Shown here piece by piece: positions 23,470-34,224 of a DNA stretch of 64,000 bases (positions are counted from its first letter, which is position 1; every line of letters starts with the position of its first letter). The notes beneath the pieces are model-generated. The model worked only from the letters and a program-made list of their open reading frames with translations. It searched no databases and was not told where the DNA came from. The position numbers were made by a program, and so were the translations under genes. This DNA comes from Epiperipatus broadwayi. Taxonomy: Eukaryota > Onychophora > Udeonychophora > Euonychophora > Peripatidae. The DNA is taken from the NCBI GenBank assembly GCA_028023455.1, contig JAQFVV010006448.1, positions 1,269,431 to 1,333,430 on the forward strand. Reading direction: 5' to 3'.

Positions 23470-24570
23470 AAGCAATCATATATTTTTTTTTATTCTATTA
23501 TATAATTATATGTAAACTCTGAGACAAAATACTAACACTATCATCACAATTGATTTTGGAATTTAGATTAGTAAAAAAATATTTATGCTTTAAAAAAAAT
23601 AGTGAAAGGAAATGAAATTAGTGACTGCATTTATCAATTCACCTTTCAATGTTTGTCTAAGCTAACCTAATTTTCTATGACAACTACTTCAAACATATAT
23701 TGACCCATAAAACATGGAGAATTTTGCTAAAATTCTTAATGTTTATATTAAAGTAAAATATTAAATGATATTAAAATATAATAATTTATTGGATTGTATG
23801 TGCATGTGTGTGCGTTTTTGGTTCGAAAATATTTTTATTAAAATTATAGAAGAATATGCAATTAAAATATTAATATTAGCATTTATAAACATGGAAACTG
23901 ATATAAATATAAGAAAAATTAGTGAGCAACTTATTAGAATATATAAACATTAGCTACAATCTGCTAGAAACAACCTTGCAATCAAGTAGACCAAATTTGT
24001 AATTGAAAAATTAATTGTATATTAATAATGTGATTTTAAAATAACGTCAATTGTTTTGGCCATGTTTGATTAACGTGTTTATTAATAATTGCTAGAAAAC
24101 ACCTGCAGACCTGCAGACTATTGTTCTATATACATTAATATCATGAGTTATCTCTACTGCAAAAATGTTGAAAGGAAATTTATTTCACTATCTTGAACAA
24201 CAATTAGATTTTTGTTTTTAAATTTGAGAAATTCTATCATTTTTTTACATATTGGCCTTTGTAAACTAATATTTATATTATATTCACAGTTTTAATTGCT
24301 TCATTTATGAGATAGAATAAAGTTACATCAGTCTACATTTTTATTTTTAAACTATATACACTAAAACATAAGCTATTATCGTAATGTTAGTATTTAGTCA
24401 AACTGATATATATACGTGTGTGTGTGTGTTACATACTTGATATTTATTTTATATTTGCTTCAATAAATAATTTAAGCAAAATAATTGCATGCAGTAATCT
24501 TTTTACAATTTCTTCAAAAAGAAACATTGTAAAATTTCTTGAGTACTTATAAATAAAATTTAAATTGTTT
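23470..24570. other. AT-rich stretch without recognisable features
   Basis: Nothing beyond short microsatellites was seen: (TA)n at 23447-23466 and (TG)n near 24415-24430. A 62-codon frame at 23765 has no motif. Confidence 0.55.
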
Positions 24571-24579
24571 ACACACACA

Positions 24580-24582
<3 letters not shown>

Positions 24583-24622
<40 letters not shown>
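24583..24622. repeat. (TA)20 tract, insertion target of LTR element A
   Basis: An uninterrupted TA repeat lies immediately upstream of the 5' LTR. TA-rich sequence also follows the 3' LTR at 31552, consistent with insertion inside a (TA)n tract. The exact target-site duplication cannot be resolved in repetitive DNA. Confidence 0.9.
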
Positions 24623-24624
<2 letters not shown>

Positions 24625-24879
24625 AAACAGATATGCTGTTCCTCATATAAATATTCAAAAGACCCCCCCCCATTTAAAAACGTCTAGCGTGATTCAGTCT
24701 AATTGGGAACGCAATAAATTTTGATTTGTTTAAAAAAAAATCATATTTTTAATTTTGAGATTGATGAATTTGAATAAAATGTTATATCGTCTTATTTTAC
24801 TTTTTTTTTTATCTGTCTCAATAAAAAAAAAAGAAATTAATTATCCAATCATTAAAAAGAAAGAAAAAAGATACTTGAG

Positions 24880-25134
24880 TTAAACTGAGGCAGTATTCAA
24901 ATTAGGCACGTCGTCGGAAGAAAAGAACTTTTTTTTTCTCTCTCTCGTCTTACACAGAGAGGCAGAACGTATTAAATCCTTTTTTTTTTTAAAAAAAAGT
25001 GTATTATTTAATTCTTTTGACATATTAAAATATAGCTTTAGCAAAACGTGAAAATGGAAAAAGAAAACTTTGCTAGAGGAATGATAATAATAATGGGGTA
25101 ATTTAGCGGCTTCACTCTCTCCACGCTGTGCCAT
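24880..25134 (-). other. Conserved antisense ORF patch in the LTR
   Basis: An 84-codon frame antisense to the element starts MAQRGESEAAKLP. It sits in a GC-richer patch with GAAGGCGGG upstream. The patch is preserved in all four LTR copies (also at 29940, 33130 and 37880), but the frames end differently because A/T homopolymers vary. It could be captured host sequence or LTR regulatory sequence. Translation is not supported. Confidence 0.3.
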
Positions 25135-25382
25135 GACTTTCCATCGATGAAATAACCCGCCTTCTTTTGAGTAAATTAGACTGCAAAACTGGAAGGTAAT
25201 TTTTATAAAATATTAAAACATATTTATCATACGTTATAAAGTGGAATTATGAAATAATTACATAGAATTTGTTTTGTAAAATATTAAAACATGTTTATCA
25301 TACGTTATAAAATGAAGTTATGAAATAGTTATACGCAAATTTATTTATAAAAATATTTGAACGTATTTACTATATAAATTAG

Positions 25383-25900
25383 AAATGCTTTAATTATCAA
25401 ATGATAAATGCTCTACAAACCAAGAATTGCTGAGTTCAAATGTCTACCAATCGGTAATAATTAATAAAATGATGAAATGCTGTATAAATCATAAATACTT
25501 GACTGCTTCTAAGCTTCTTATAATGTAACAGAGTTTATGTGTAAGAATATACTTCTATATTTGGCTAAATTATAAATGCCTCAATTATCAAATGATAAAT
25601 GCTCTACAAACCAAGAATTGCTGAGTTCAAATGTCTACCAATCGGTAATAATTAATAAAATGATGAAATGCTGTATAAATCATAAATACTTGACTGCTTC
25701 TAAGCTTCTTATAATGTAACAGAGTTTATGTATAAGAATATACTTTTATATTTGACTAAATTATAAATGCTTTAATTACCAAATGATGAATACTCCACAA
25801 ACCAAGAATTGCTGAATTTAAATGTTTACCAATCAGTAATAATTCATAAGATAATGAAATGTTATATAAATCATAAATGCTTAACTGCTACCAGGCTTCT
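25383..25900. repeat. 191-bp tandem array inside the LTR (about 2.7 copies)
   Basis: Units start at 25383, 25574 and 25765, each with AAATGC, CTACAAACCAAGAATTGCTG (diverged in unit 3) and TGACTGCTTCTAAGCTTCTT. Units 1 and 2 are nearly identical and unit 3 is diverged. The 3' LTR of the same element has only two units, so copy number changed after insertion or during template switching. Confidence 0.9.
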
Positions 25901-26420
25901 TCTCATAAAGGAATACAAAAATGAACTATTGTTGAATTAGAATGTTTCCAAGTTTCTTCTCATAAATGAATTCAAAATGAATTATTGTTAAATTAGAATA
26001 TTTCCAAGCTTCTTCTCATAAATGGATTCAAAATGAATTATTGTTAAATTAGAATATTTCCAAGCTTCTTCTCATAAATGGATTCAAAATGAATTATTGT
26101 TAAATTAGAATAATTCCAAGCTTCTTCTCATAAATGGATTCAAAATGAATTATTGTTAAATTAGAATAATTCCAAGCTTCTTCTCATAAATGGATTCAAA
26201 ATGAATTATTGTTGAATTAGAATATTTCCAAGCTTCTTCTCATAAATGGATTCAAAATGAATTATTGTTGAATTAGAATATTTCCAAGCTTTTTCTCATA
26301 AATGAATTCAAAATGAACTATTGTTGAATTAGAACGTTTCCAAGCTTCTTCTAATAAATGGATTCAAAATGAACTATTATTGAATTGACTATTTCCAAGC
26401 TTTTTCTCATAATTGAATTT
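25900..26420. repeat. 56-bp tandem array inside the LTR (about 9 copies)
   Basis: Repeats of CCAAGCTTCTTCTCATAAAT plus GGATTCAAAATGAATTATTG plus TTAAATTAGAATATTT occur with a 56-bp period, each containing a HindIII site. Edge units are more diverged than central ones, as expected from unequal exchange. All four LTRs carry the array with different unit numbers. Confidence 0.9.
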
Positions 26421-26784
26421 GTAAATGAACTATTGATAAAAAAAAAGGAACTGCTTCTAACTCTTTTATAAGTAAAATAAAAATGAGTTATCATGTGGAT
26501 AGAAATGAATTTCGTTAGAAATTGCAAATTAATTGTTATTTAATAAATTTTTTTTGTTACTAAAAATTAAATTGGTTATCCAGTTGTTCAGTTTTGTTTG
26601 TTTTATCGCATCACTCACCAATTATAGCACTGGTTCATGAGAATCTCATGCATTCCTGAGCTACGTCTGACATAACTAGACCCAGGCCAGTCAGGTTGTA
26701 GTAAGACGGAACTCTAATGGCGCTGTTTGGAAAACCAAACATATAAATGTTTAGATGTTCACAGTCTCTATGGTACTACATCCT

Positions 26785-26873
26785 CTGATGAGCAGGAAAT
26801 ATTGTTGTAGGAGGCATTAACATCTGCATTAGGAATGTCAATTGATAGTTCCTTCCTACAGCATGCTCATCAG
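26785..26873. repeat. Imperfect inverted repeat near LTR 3' end
   Basis: CTGATGAGCA (26785-26794) is the reverse complement of TGCTCATCAG (26864-26873). Inside it, GTAGGA faces TCCTAC. The hairpin is conserved in the complete LTRs, near the expected R/U5 region, so a role in RNA folding or termination is possible. Confidence 0.6.
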
Positions 26874-26924
26874 AAAATTGTTACAACTGATGTGATAAAA
26901 GGGTTGTACGCGGGTCCGGTTACA

Positions 26925-27130
26925 TTTGGCGTCCAACTGTGAGGCTTTACCTGGCTAACCTACCTATAGGCTCCGGTTACATTTGGCTTCCAACTGTGAG
27001 GCTTTATCCAGCTAGCCTAACCATAGGCACCTATTACATTGTCACCTTACTGTGAGGCCTTATCTGGCATAGGCCAGTTAATTTGCCACCCTATTGTGAG
27101 GTCCGATCTAGTTAGCCTACTCATAGGTAT
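26925..27130 (+). promoter_or_regulatory. Primer-binding-like site repeated about four times
   Basis: Starting at the LTR junction, about 47-58-bp units repeat. Unit 1 has TGGCGTCCAACTGTGAGGC, unit 2 TGGCTTCCAACTGTGAGGC, and units 3 and 4 are diverged but keep CTNTGTGAGG and ATAGGC or TAGGCC. Unit 1 resembles a tRNA-Lys(CUU)-type primer site (TGGCGCCCAACGTGGGGC) with one inserted T and two substitutions. Units 1 and 2 are both preceded by CCGGTTACA, so the LTR end itself is duplicated. Confidence 0.65.
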
Positions 27131-27335
27131 AAGCAGATCACGATTCTGTGATATGAACAGTGCATATGATGTAGTGATGTAATTTGTTCAGGAAGGTTAA
27201 AAAAATAAAAGTTTAAAAGAAAAACAAAACAAAAATGAATGGCATAAAGAATGAAACAGGCATTTCAAAGAAGATGGAGTAAGGTCATGGTGTGGATGGA
27301 GAGAGAAGCTTACTGATTCAGAAAACAAAGGAAAA

Positions 27336-28874
27336 ATGGTAAACATGGAGGCTCAAAAAACAGAAAAGATAGCTATGATAGCTCAGATAATAGAAATTAT
27401 AAAAGCAGACCAAAAGAAAAGAGACAAAAAGAGAAGAAGATAAAGGAAAAGAAAACAAAGAGAAGAAGATATCAAACAAAGAGAAGAATATAACCAAAAA
27501 TGGGATAAACAAAGAGAAGAAGATATCAAACAAAGAGAAGAATATAACCAAAAATGGGATAAACAAAGAGAAAAGAAAAGAAGATAAAGAGAAGAATATA
27601 ACAAAAATGGATAAACAAAGAGAAGAAGATAAAAGATAAAAAAGAGAAGAAGATATCAAACAAAGAGAAGAATATAACCAAAAATGGGATAAACAAAGAG
27701 AAGAAGATAAAAAAGGGTAAAAAAAGAAGAAGAATAAAAGGAAAAACAAAGAGAAGAATATAACAAGCAAGCAATAGAAGCAAACCAAAGAATAGAAAAA
27801 CGAATTAAAGAAGCAGTCGAAAATCAGAATGAAAAGTTAAACCAGTTGATGAAGGAAATAATTCAGCCTAAAAAATTGGATGAGGAGGAAACTTTGAAAT
27901 TTCCAACCAAAGATATTTTAAAGGAATCACAAATTGAATATCCTATTACTGATGAAGCAAAATTTGAGATTGTTAAAAAGGAAGAAATTGAAATTACAAA
28001 GAGTGATCTTGAAATTGTCAGTCTACCTTCAGGAAAACTTCTGATTGTGGAATGTACCTCTAAAATTGAAAATAAAGAAACAGTATATACAGAAGCTGAG
28101 AATGAAATTGTATCAAATACAGTAAAAGAGTTTCAAATGGATGAAAATGAATCTAATAAAGCAAAATTAAAATCTTCTGATCTTCAAGAAGATGAAAAAC
28201 GTGAAAATGAACATAATCAAAAAAATATAACAAAGGGACTATCCAATATAGAAGAAAATGTTTCAGAAAAATTGTCTGATATATGCTATGAAATAGTAAC
28301 AGAGATAGAGAAAGAAACCATAAAATGGAAAGAAAAGTGTGTTAGTCCTCAGCCATATATAAAAATTATAAACAAAAGCTTAATAAACTCAAATCAAAAA
28401 TTGAGTATAGAAAAAAAATATATAAAGACAGTTATTAAAAATATAGTTGCTTACGCAGGAAAAGACACCAAAAAGGAATCTGAAAACTCGGGATTTATCA
28501 GTGTGAAAGAAATTAAACAACAAGAAACCTTTGCAAATACCAAAAAAATAATTACTATGGCAGAAGAACCATTTAAAAAGAAACTTTTATATAAAAATGA
28601 AGTACCACCATGGAAGAGGAACAGGAGAAAATTCACAGATGGTGTTCATGGTCCATATCGGACGCGTATAATTAGAAGATCAAACAGTAACAATGATCTC
28701 CAAAGAAAATACAGAAGTGAAGAAGCAAGACACCACAGTAATGTTAAACATGATAAATTTTCAACAAAGAGACGATCCAGAAGTATGTCACCTCATAATA
28801 CAAAAGAGGACTATAGGAGAACTGATCATGATCCTCAGTCTCCCAAAACAGGTTGCAGTTATGATTCAGAATAA
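27336..28874 (+). pseudogene. Gag-like protein of element A, disrupted in its coiled coil
   Basis: The frame starts MVNMEAQKTEK, as in element B. It is broken from about 27420 to 27760, where several indels hit the Gln/Arg/Glu/Lys repeats. It is open again from 27846 to 28874 (342 codons). Regions are: N-terminal charged helix, coiled-coil repeats, a Lys/Glu-rich acidic middle, and a basic C-terminus with PPWKRNRRKF, a Tyr/Arg patch and RRSRSMSPHN, ending CSYDSE. No CCHC zinc knuckle is present; the basic Arg/Ser tail may bind RNA instead. The role as Gag rests on position after the primer site and on the long coiled coil, not on recognised homology. Confidence 0.6.
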
Positions 28875-29120
28875 AATAGAGATAGCTGATGGAAAAAGTT
28901 TGTGAGTGTGGTGTAGTGATGCATGAACTTGTGTTTTTCATGTTGAGATGGTGGATGATTGAGCGGAGCTGCTTGGATGCATTGTGTTATGATGCTCCGA
29001 AGTATATGCTCGGCACTATCCCGACCTGGATGTTGTGCTCCAAGAGTAGTCCAGCAGTGCGTATATATAGGTCTCATGTATAGGCCTTGGTCTCATGGAT
29101 AGGCCAAATGATAGCCCCTA

Positions 29121-29215
29121 AGACTCACCGAAGCTGAGCAGGGTTGGCTGAGTGCCAAATTGATTTTTTTTCTCTGGCTCCTATTCTTGGTTGGATGATA
29201 CTTCTAGGTACAAGA
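29121..29215 (+). other. 5S rRNA-like segment inside element A
   Basis: CACCGAAGCTGAGCAGGGTTGGCTGAGTGCC strongly resembles the 5S rRNA region around box A (metazoan GGAAGCTAAGCAGGGTCGGGC). TTGGTTGGATGATACTTCTAGG at about 29187 resembles box C (TTGGATGGGAGACCGCCTGG). Between them are about 27 extra bases with a T8 run. That run would terminate Pol III, so it is probably not an active 5S gene. The segment is conserved in element B (about 33885-33980). Confidence 0.55.
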
Positions 29216-29448
29216 GAGGTAGTGCTTAAAAATGAGATATTTTCTCGTGACGTCATGAGGCGGTGTGTACTGGTAGTTTGTGCTTGGCCATCTATTTGTC
29301 CCAGCATTGGAGGCTATGGTTCATGTATTCACTTTTCCAGCTCATCTTACCCATTCATCAGCATATCTAAAACCAGGCAGTACTGAGAAATAATGTGTAT
29401 AGTATGTGGAATGAAATCGTATTTCCAGGCGATTTCATCCCAAAATTT

Positions 29449-29460
29449 GGTGAGGGGTAA
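29449..29460 (+). promoter_or_regulatory. Polypurine tract of element A
   Basis: GGTGAGGGGTAA ends exactly where the 3' LTR begins with TGAAACAG. It is the expected primer for plus-strand DNA synthesis. Element B has the same sequence at 33638-33650 on the minus strand. Confidence 0.75.
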
Positions 29461-31551
29461 TGAAACAGATATTCTGTTCCTCATATAAATATTCAAAAGA
29501 CCCCCCCCCATTTAAAAACGTCTAGCGTGATTCAGTCTAATTGGGAACGCAATAAATTTTGATTTGTTTAAAAAAAAATCATATTTTTAATTTTGTGATT
29601 GATGAATTTGAATAAAATGTTATATCGTCTTATTTTACTTTTTTTTTTATCTGTCTCAATAAAAAAAAAAGAAATTAATTATCCAATCATTAAAAAGAAA
29701 GAAAAAAGATACTTGAGTTAAACTGAGGCAGTATTCAAATTAGGCACGTCGTCGGAAGAAAAGAACTTTTTTTTTCTCTCTCTCGTCTTACACAGAGAGG
29801 CAGAACGTATTAAATCCTTTTTTTTTTAAAAAAAAGTGTATTATTTAATTCTTTTGACATATTAAAATATAGCTTTAGCAAAACGTGAAAATGGAAAAAG
29901 AAAACTTTGCTAGAGGAATGATAATAATAATGGGGTAATTTAGCGGCTTCACTCTCTCCACGCTGTGCCATGACTTTCCATCGATGAAATAACCCGCCTT
30001 CTTTTGAGTAAATTAGACTGCAAAACTGGAAGGTAATTTTTATAAAATATTAAAACATATTTATCATACGTTATAAAGTGGAATTATGAAATAATTACAT
30101 AGAATTTGTTTTGTAAAATATTAAAACATGTTTATCATACGTTATAAAATGAAGTTATGAAATAGTTATACGCAAATTTATTTATAAAAATATTTGAACG
30201 TATTTACTATATAAATTAGAAATGCTTTAATTATCAAATGATAAATGCTCTACAAACCAAGAATTGCTGAGTTCAAATGTCTACCAATCGGTAATAATTA
30301 ATAAAATGATGAAATGCTGTATAAATCATAAATACTTGACTGCTTCTAAGCTTCTTATAATGTAACAGAGTTTATGTGTAAGAATATACTTCTATATTTG
30401 GCTAAATTATAAATGCCTCAATTATCAAATGATAAATGCTCTACAAACCAAGAATTGCTGAGTTCAAATGTCTACCAATCGGTAATAATTAATAAAATGA
30501 TGAAATGCTGTATAAATCATAAATACTTGACTGCTTCTAAGCTTCTTATAATGTAACAGAGTTTATGTATAAGAATATACTTTTTATCATAAATGGATTC
30601 AAAATGAATTATTGCTAAATTAGAATATTTCCAAGCTTCTTCTCATAAATGGATTCAAAATGAATTATTGTTGAATTAGAATATTTCCAAGCTTCTTCTC
30701 ATAAATGGATTCAAAATGAATTATTGTTAAATTAGAATAATTCCAAGCTTCTTCTCATAAATGGATTCAAAATGAATTATTGTTAAATTAGAATATTTCC
30801 AAGCTTCTTCTCATAAATGGATTCAAAATGAATTATTGTTGAATTAGAATATTTCCAAGCTTCTTCTCATAAATGGATTCAAAATGAATTATTGTTGAAT
30901 TAGAATATTTCCAAGCTTTTTCTCATAAATGAATTCAAAATGAACTATTGTTGAATTAGAATGTTTCCAAGCTTCTTCTAATAAATGGATTCAAAATGAA
31001 CTATTATTGAATTGACTATTTCCAAGCTTTTTCTCATAATTGAATTTGTAAATGAACTATTGATAAAAAAAAGGAACTGCTTCTAACTCTTTTATAAGTA
31101 AAATAAAAATGAGTTATCATGTGGATAGAAATGAATTTCGTTAGAAATTGCAAATTAATTGTTATTTAATAAATTTTTTTTTGTTACTAAAAATTAAATT
31201 GGTTATCCAGTTGTTCAGTTTTGTTTGTTTTATCGCATCACTCACCAATTATAGCACTGGTTCATGAGAATCTCATGCATTCCTGAGCTACGTCTGACAT
31301 AACTAGACCCAGGCCAGTCAGGTTGTAGTAAGACGGAACTCTAATGGCGCTGTTTGGAAAACCAAACATATAAATGTTTAGATGTTCACAGTCTCTATGG
31401 TACTACATCCTCTGATGAGCAGGAAATATTGTTGTAGGAGGCATTAACATCTGCATTAGGAATGTCAATTGATAGTTCCTTCCTACAGCATGCTCATCAG
31501 AAAATTGTTACAACTGATGTGATAAAAGGGTTGTACGCGGGTCCGGTTACA
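29461..31551 (+). repeat. Element A 3' LTR
   Basis: Same boundaries as the 5' LTR (TGAAACAG to CCGGTTACA). It is about 210 bp shorter because the third 191-bp unit is missing; the array passes from AGAATATACTTTTT straight into the 56-bp units at about 30585. It is followed by (TA)n. Confidence 0.9.
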
Positions 31552-31864
31552 ATATATATATATATAGTATATATATAATGGCCCTTACTTATCACACAAT
31601 TGTAATTATAATAATTATAATGAGATTTTGCAGTGAATGAACTATTATAGAAATTAACCAAAAGTACTTCTGTAGATATTAAGGTTCCTGCTTATAATAG
31701 GTTTAGTACCATTAGGAATTTACTATTTTTATCTAAATATAATTCGTGTATATGGTATGTCTTAAGTAAAGAATTGTGCTATCAGTCTTCTTAGCAATCA
31801 TCTCTCTAATGTCAAATGTTGTTTAATCAAGTTTGCTCAAATTCATGAATTCATTAAAATTGCT
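31552..31864. other. Spacer between elements A and B
   Basis: A (TA)n-like start is followed by about 280 bp of unassigned AT-rich DNA. It holds no element similarity recognised here. Its right edge (TTGCT) joins the truncated LTR of B at ATTGGTGAG with a few bases of microhomology. Confidence 0.6.
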
Positions 31865-33637
31865 ATTGGTGAGTGATGCGATAAAACAAACAAAACTGAA
31901 CAACTGGATAACCAATTTAATTTTTAGTAACAAAAAAAATTTATTAAATAACAATTAATTTGCAATTTCTAACGAAATTCATTTCTATCCACATGATAAC
32001 TCATTTTTATTTTACTTATAAAAGAGTTAGAAACAGTTCCTTTTTTTTATCAATAGTTCATTTACAAATTCAATTATGAGAAAAAGCTTGGAAATAGTCA
32101 ATTCAATAATAGTTCATTTTGAATCCATTTATTAGAAGAAGCTTGGAAACGTTCTAATTCAACAATAGTTCATTTTGAATTCATTTATGAGAAGAAGCTT
32201 GGAAATATTCTAATTCAACAATAATTCATTTTGAATCCATTTATGAGAAGAAGCTTGGAAATATTCTAATTCAACAATAATTCATTTTGAATCCATTTAT
32301 GAGAAGAAGCTTGGAAATATTCTAATTCAACAATAATTCATTTTGAATCCATTTATGAGAAGAAGCTTGGAAATATTCTAATTCAACAATAATTCATTTT
32401 GAATCCATTTATGAGAAGAAGCTTGGAAATATTCTAATTCAACAATAATTCATTTTAAATCCATTTATGAGAAGAAGCTTGGAAATATTCTAATTTAACA
32501 ATAATTCATTTTGAATCCATTTATGAAAAGAAGCTTGGAAATATTGTTACATTATAAGAAGCTTAGAAGCAGTCAAGTATTTATGATTTATACAGCATTT
32601 CATCATTTTATTAATTATTACCGATTGGTAGACATTTGAACTCAGCAATTCTTGGTTTGTAGAGCATTTATCATTTGATAATTGAGGCATTTATAATTTA
32701 GCCAAATATAGAAGTATATTCTTACACATAAACTCTGTTACATTATAAGAAGCTTAGAAGCAGTCAAGTATTTATGATTTATACAGCATTTCATCATTTT
32801 ATTAATTATTACCGATTGGTAGACATTTGAACTCAGCAATTCTTGGTTTGTAGAGCATTTATCATTTGATAATTAAAGCATTTCTAATTTATATAGTAAA
32901 TACGTTCAAATATTTTTATAAATAAATTTGCGTATAACTATTTCATAACTTCATTTTATAACGTATGATAAACATGTTTTAATATTTTACAAAACAAATT
33001 CTATGTAATTATTTCATAATTCCACTTTATAACGTATGATAAATATGTTTTAATATTTTATAAAAATTACCTTCCAGTTTTGCAGTCCAGTTTATTCAAA
33101 AGAAGGCGGGTTATTTCATTTATGGAAAGTCATGGCACAGCGTGGAGAGAATGAAGCCGCTAAATTACCCCATTATTATTATAATTCCTCTAGCAAAGTT
33201 TTCTTTTTCCATTTTCACGTTTTGTTAAAGCTATATTTTAATATGTCAAAAGAATTAAATAATACACTTTTTTTAAAAAAAAAAATTTAATATGTTCTGC
33301 CTCTCTGTGTAAGACGAGAGAGAGAAAAAAAAGTTCTTTTCTTCCGACGACGTGCCTAATTTGAATACTGCCTCAGTTTAACTCAAGTATCTTTTTTCTT
33401 TCTTTTTAATGATTGGATAATTAATTTCTTTTTTTTTTATTGAGACAGATAAAAAAAAAAAATAAAATAAGACGATATAACATTTTATTCAAATTCATCA
33501 ATCTCAAAATTAAAAATATGATTTTTTTTTAAACAAATCAAAATTTATTGCGTTCCCAATTAGACTGAATCACGCTAGACGTTTTTGAATGGGGGGGTCT
33601 TTTGAATATTTATATGAGGAACAGCATATCTGTTTCA
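31865..33637 (-). repeat. Element B 3' LTR, truncated
   Basis: Contains the 56-bp array (about 32080-32545), two 191-bp units (about 32550-32890) and the LTR start ending TGTTTCA at 33637 (minus-strand TGAAACA). The terminal segment carrying the inverted repeat and the CCGGTTACA end is missing. Confidence 0.9.
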
Positions 33638-33884
33638 TTACCCCTCACCAAATTTTGGGATGAAATCGCCTGGAAGTACGATTTCATTCCATATACTATA
33701 CACATTATTTCTCAGTACTGCCTGGTTTTAGATATGCTGATGAATGGGTAAGATGAGCTGGAAAAGTGAATACATGAACCATAGCCTCCAATGCTGGGAC
33801 AAATAGATGGCCAAGCACAAACTACCAGTACACACCGCCTCATGATGTCACGAGAAAATATCTCATTTTTAAGCACTACCTCTC

Positions 33885-33980
33885 TTGTACCTAGAAGTAT
33901 CATCCAACCAAGAATAGGAGCCAGAGAAAAAAAATCAATTTGGCACTCAGCCAACCCTGCTCAGCTTCGGTGAGTCTTAG
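33885..33980 (-). other. 5S rRNA-like segment in element B
   Basis: Reverse complement of the element A segment: box-A-like AAGCTGAGCAGGGTTGG and box-C-like TTGGATGATACTTCTAGG are the same, with the same 27-base insertion and T8 run. Confidence 0.55.
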
Positions 33981-34224
33981 GGGCTATCATTTGGCCTATC
34001 CATGAGACCAAGGCCTATACATGAGACCTATATATACGCACTGCTGGACTACTCTTGGAGCACAACATCCAGGTCTGGATAGTGCCGAGCATATACTTCG
34101 GAGCATCATAACACAATGCATCCAAGCAGCTCCGCTCAATCATCCACCATCTCAACATGAAAAACACAAGTTCATGCATCACTACACCACACTCACAAAC
34201 CTTTTTCCATCAGCTATCTCTATT

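Larger units (their letters stand above)
24623..26924 (+). repeat. Element A 5' LTR
   Basis: Begins TGAAACAGATATGCTG and ends GGTCCGGTTACA. It contains a C9 homopolymer near 24662, a patch conserved in all four LTRs around 24890-25160, a 191-bp array, a 56-bp array, and an inverted repeat near the 3' end. It abuts (TA)n on the left. Confidence 0.9.
24623..31551 (+). mobile_element. LTR element A: gag-only retroelement with giant LTRs
   Basis: Direct repeats 24623-26924 (2302 bp) and 29461-31551 (2091 bp) begin TGAAACAG and end CCGGTTACA, the canonical TG...CA. Directly after the 5' LTR comes a tRNA-primer-like TGGCGTCCAACTGTGAGG. Directly before the 3' LTR lies a purine-rich GGTGAGGGGTAA. 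These are retroviral-type replication signals. The internal region is only 2536 bp and holds one Gag-like ORF and a 5S-rRNA-like segment. There is no protease, RT, RNase H or integrase. It is therefore non-autonomous, comparable with TR-GAG or LARD elements. The LTRs differ by few substitutions plus array-length changes, so insertion was recent. Confidence 0.9.

Noticed and set aside
25900-26420. Regular 56-bp repeats resembling a CRISPR array
   Set aside because: The whole unit repeats without unique spacers, the genome is eukaryotic, and the array lies within an LTR.
29121-29215. Functional 5S rRNA gene
   Set aside because: The box A to box C spacing is about 27 nt too long, a T8 run interrupts it, and the 5' and 3' pairing stem is absent.
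28889-29386. Short ORFs downstream of the Gag-like gene as env or pol
   Set aside because: They are under 85 codons, present on both strands, and coincide with the 5S-like segment and pre-LTR sequence; none has a pol or env motif.
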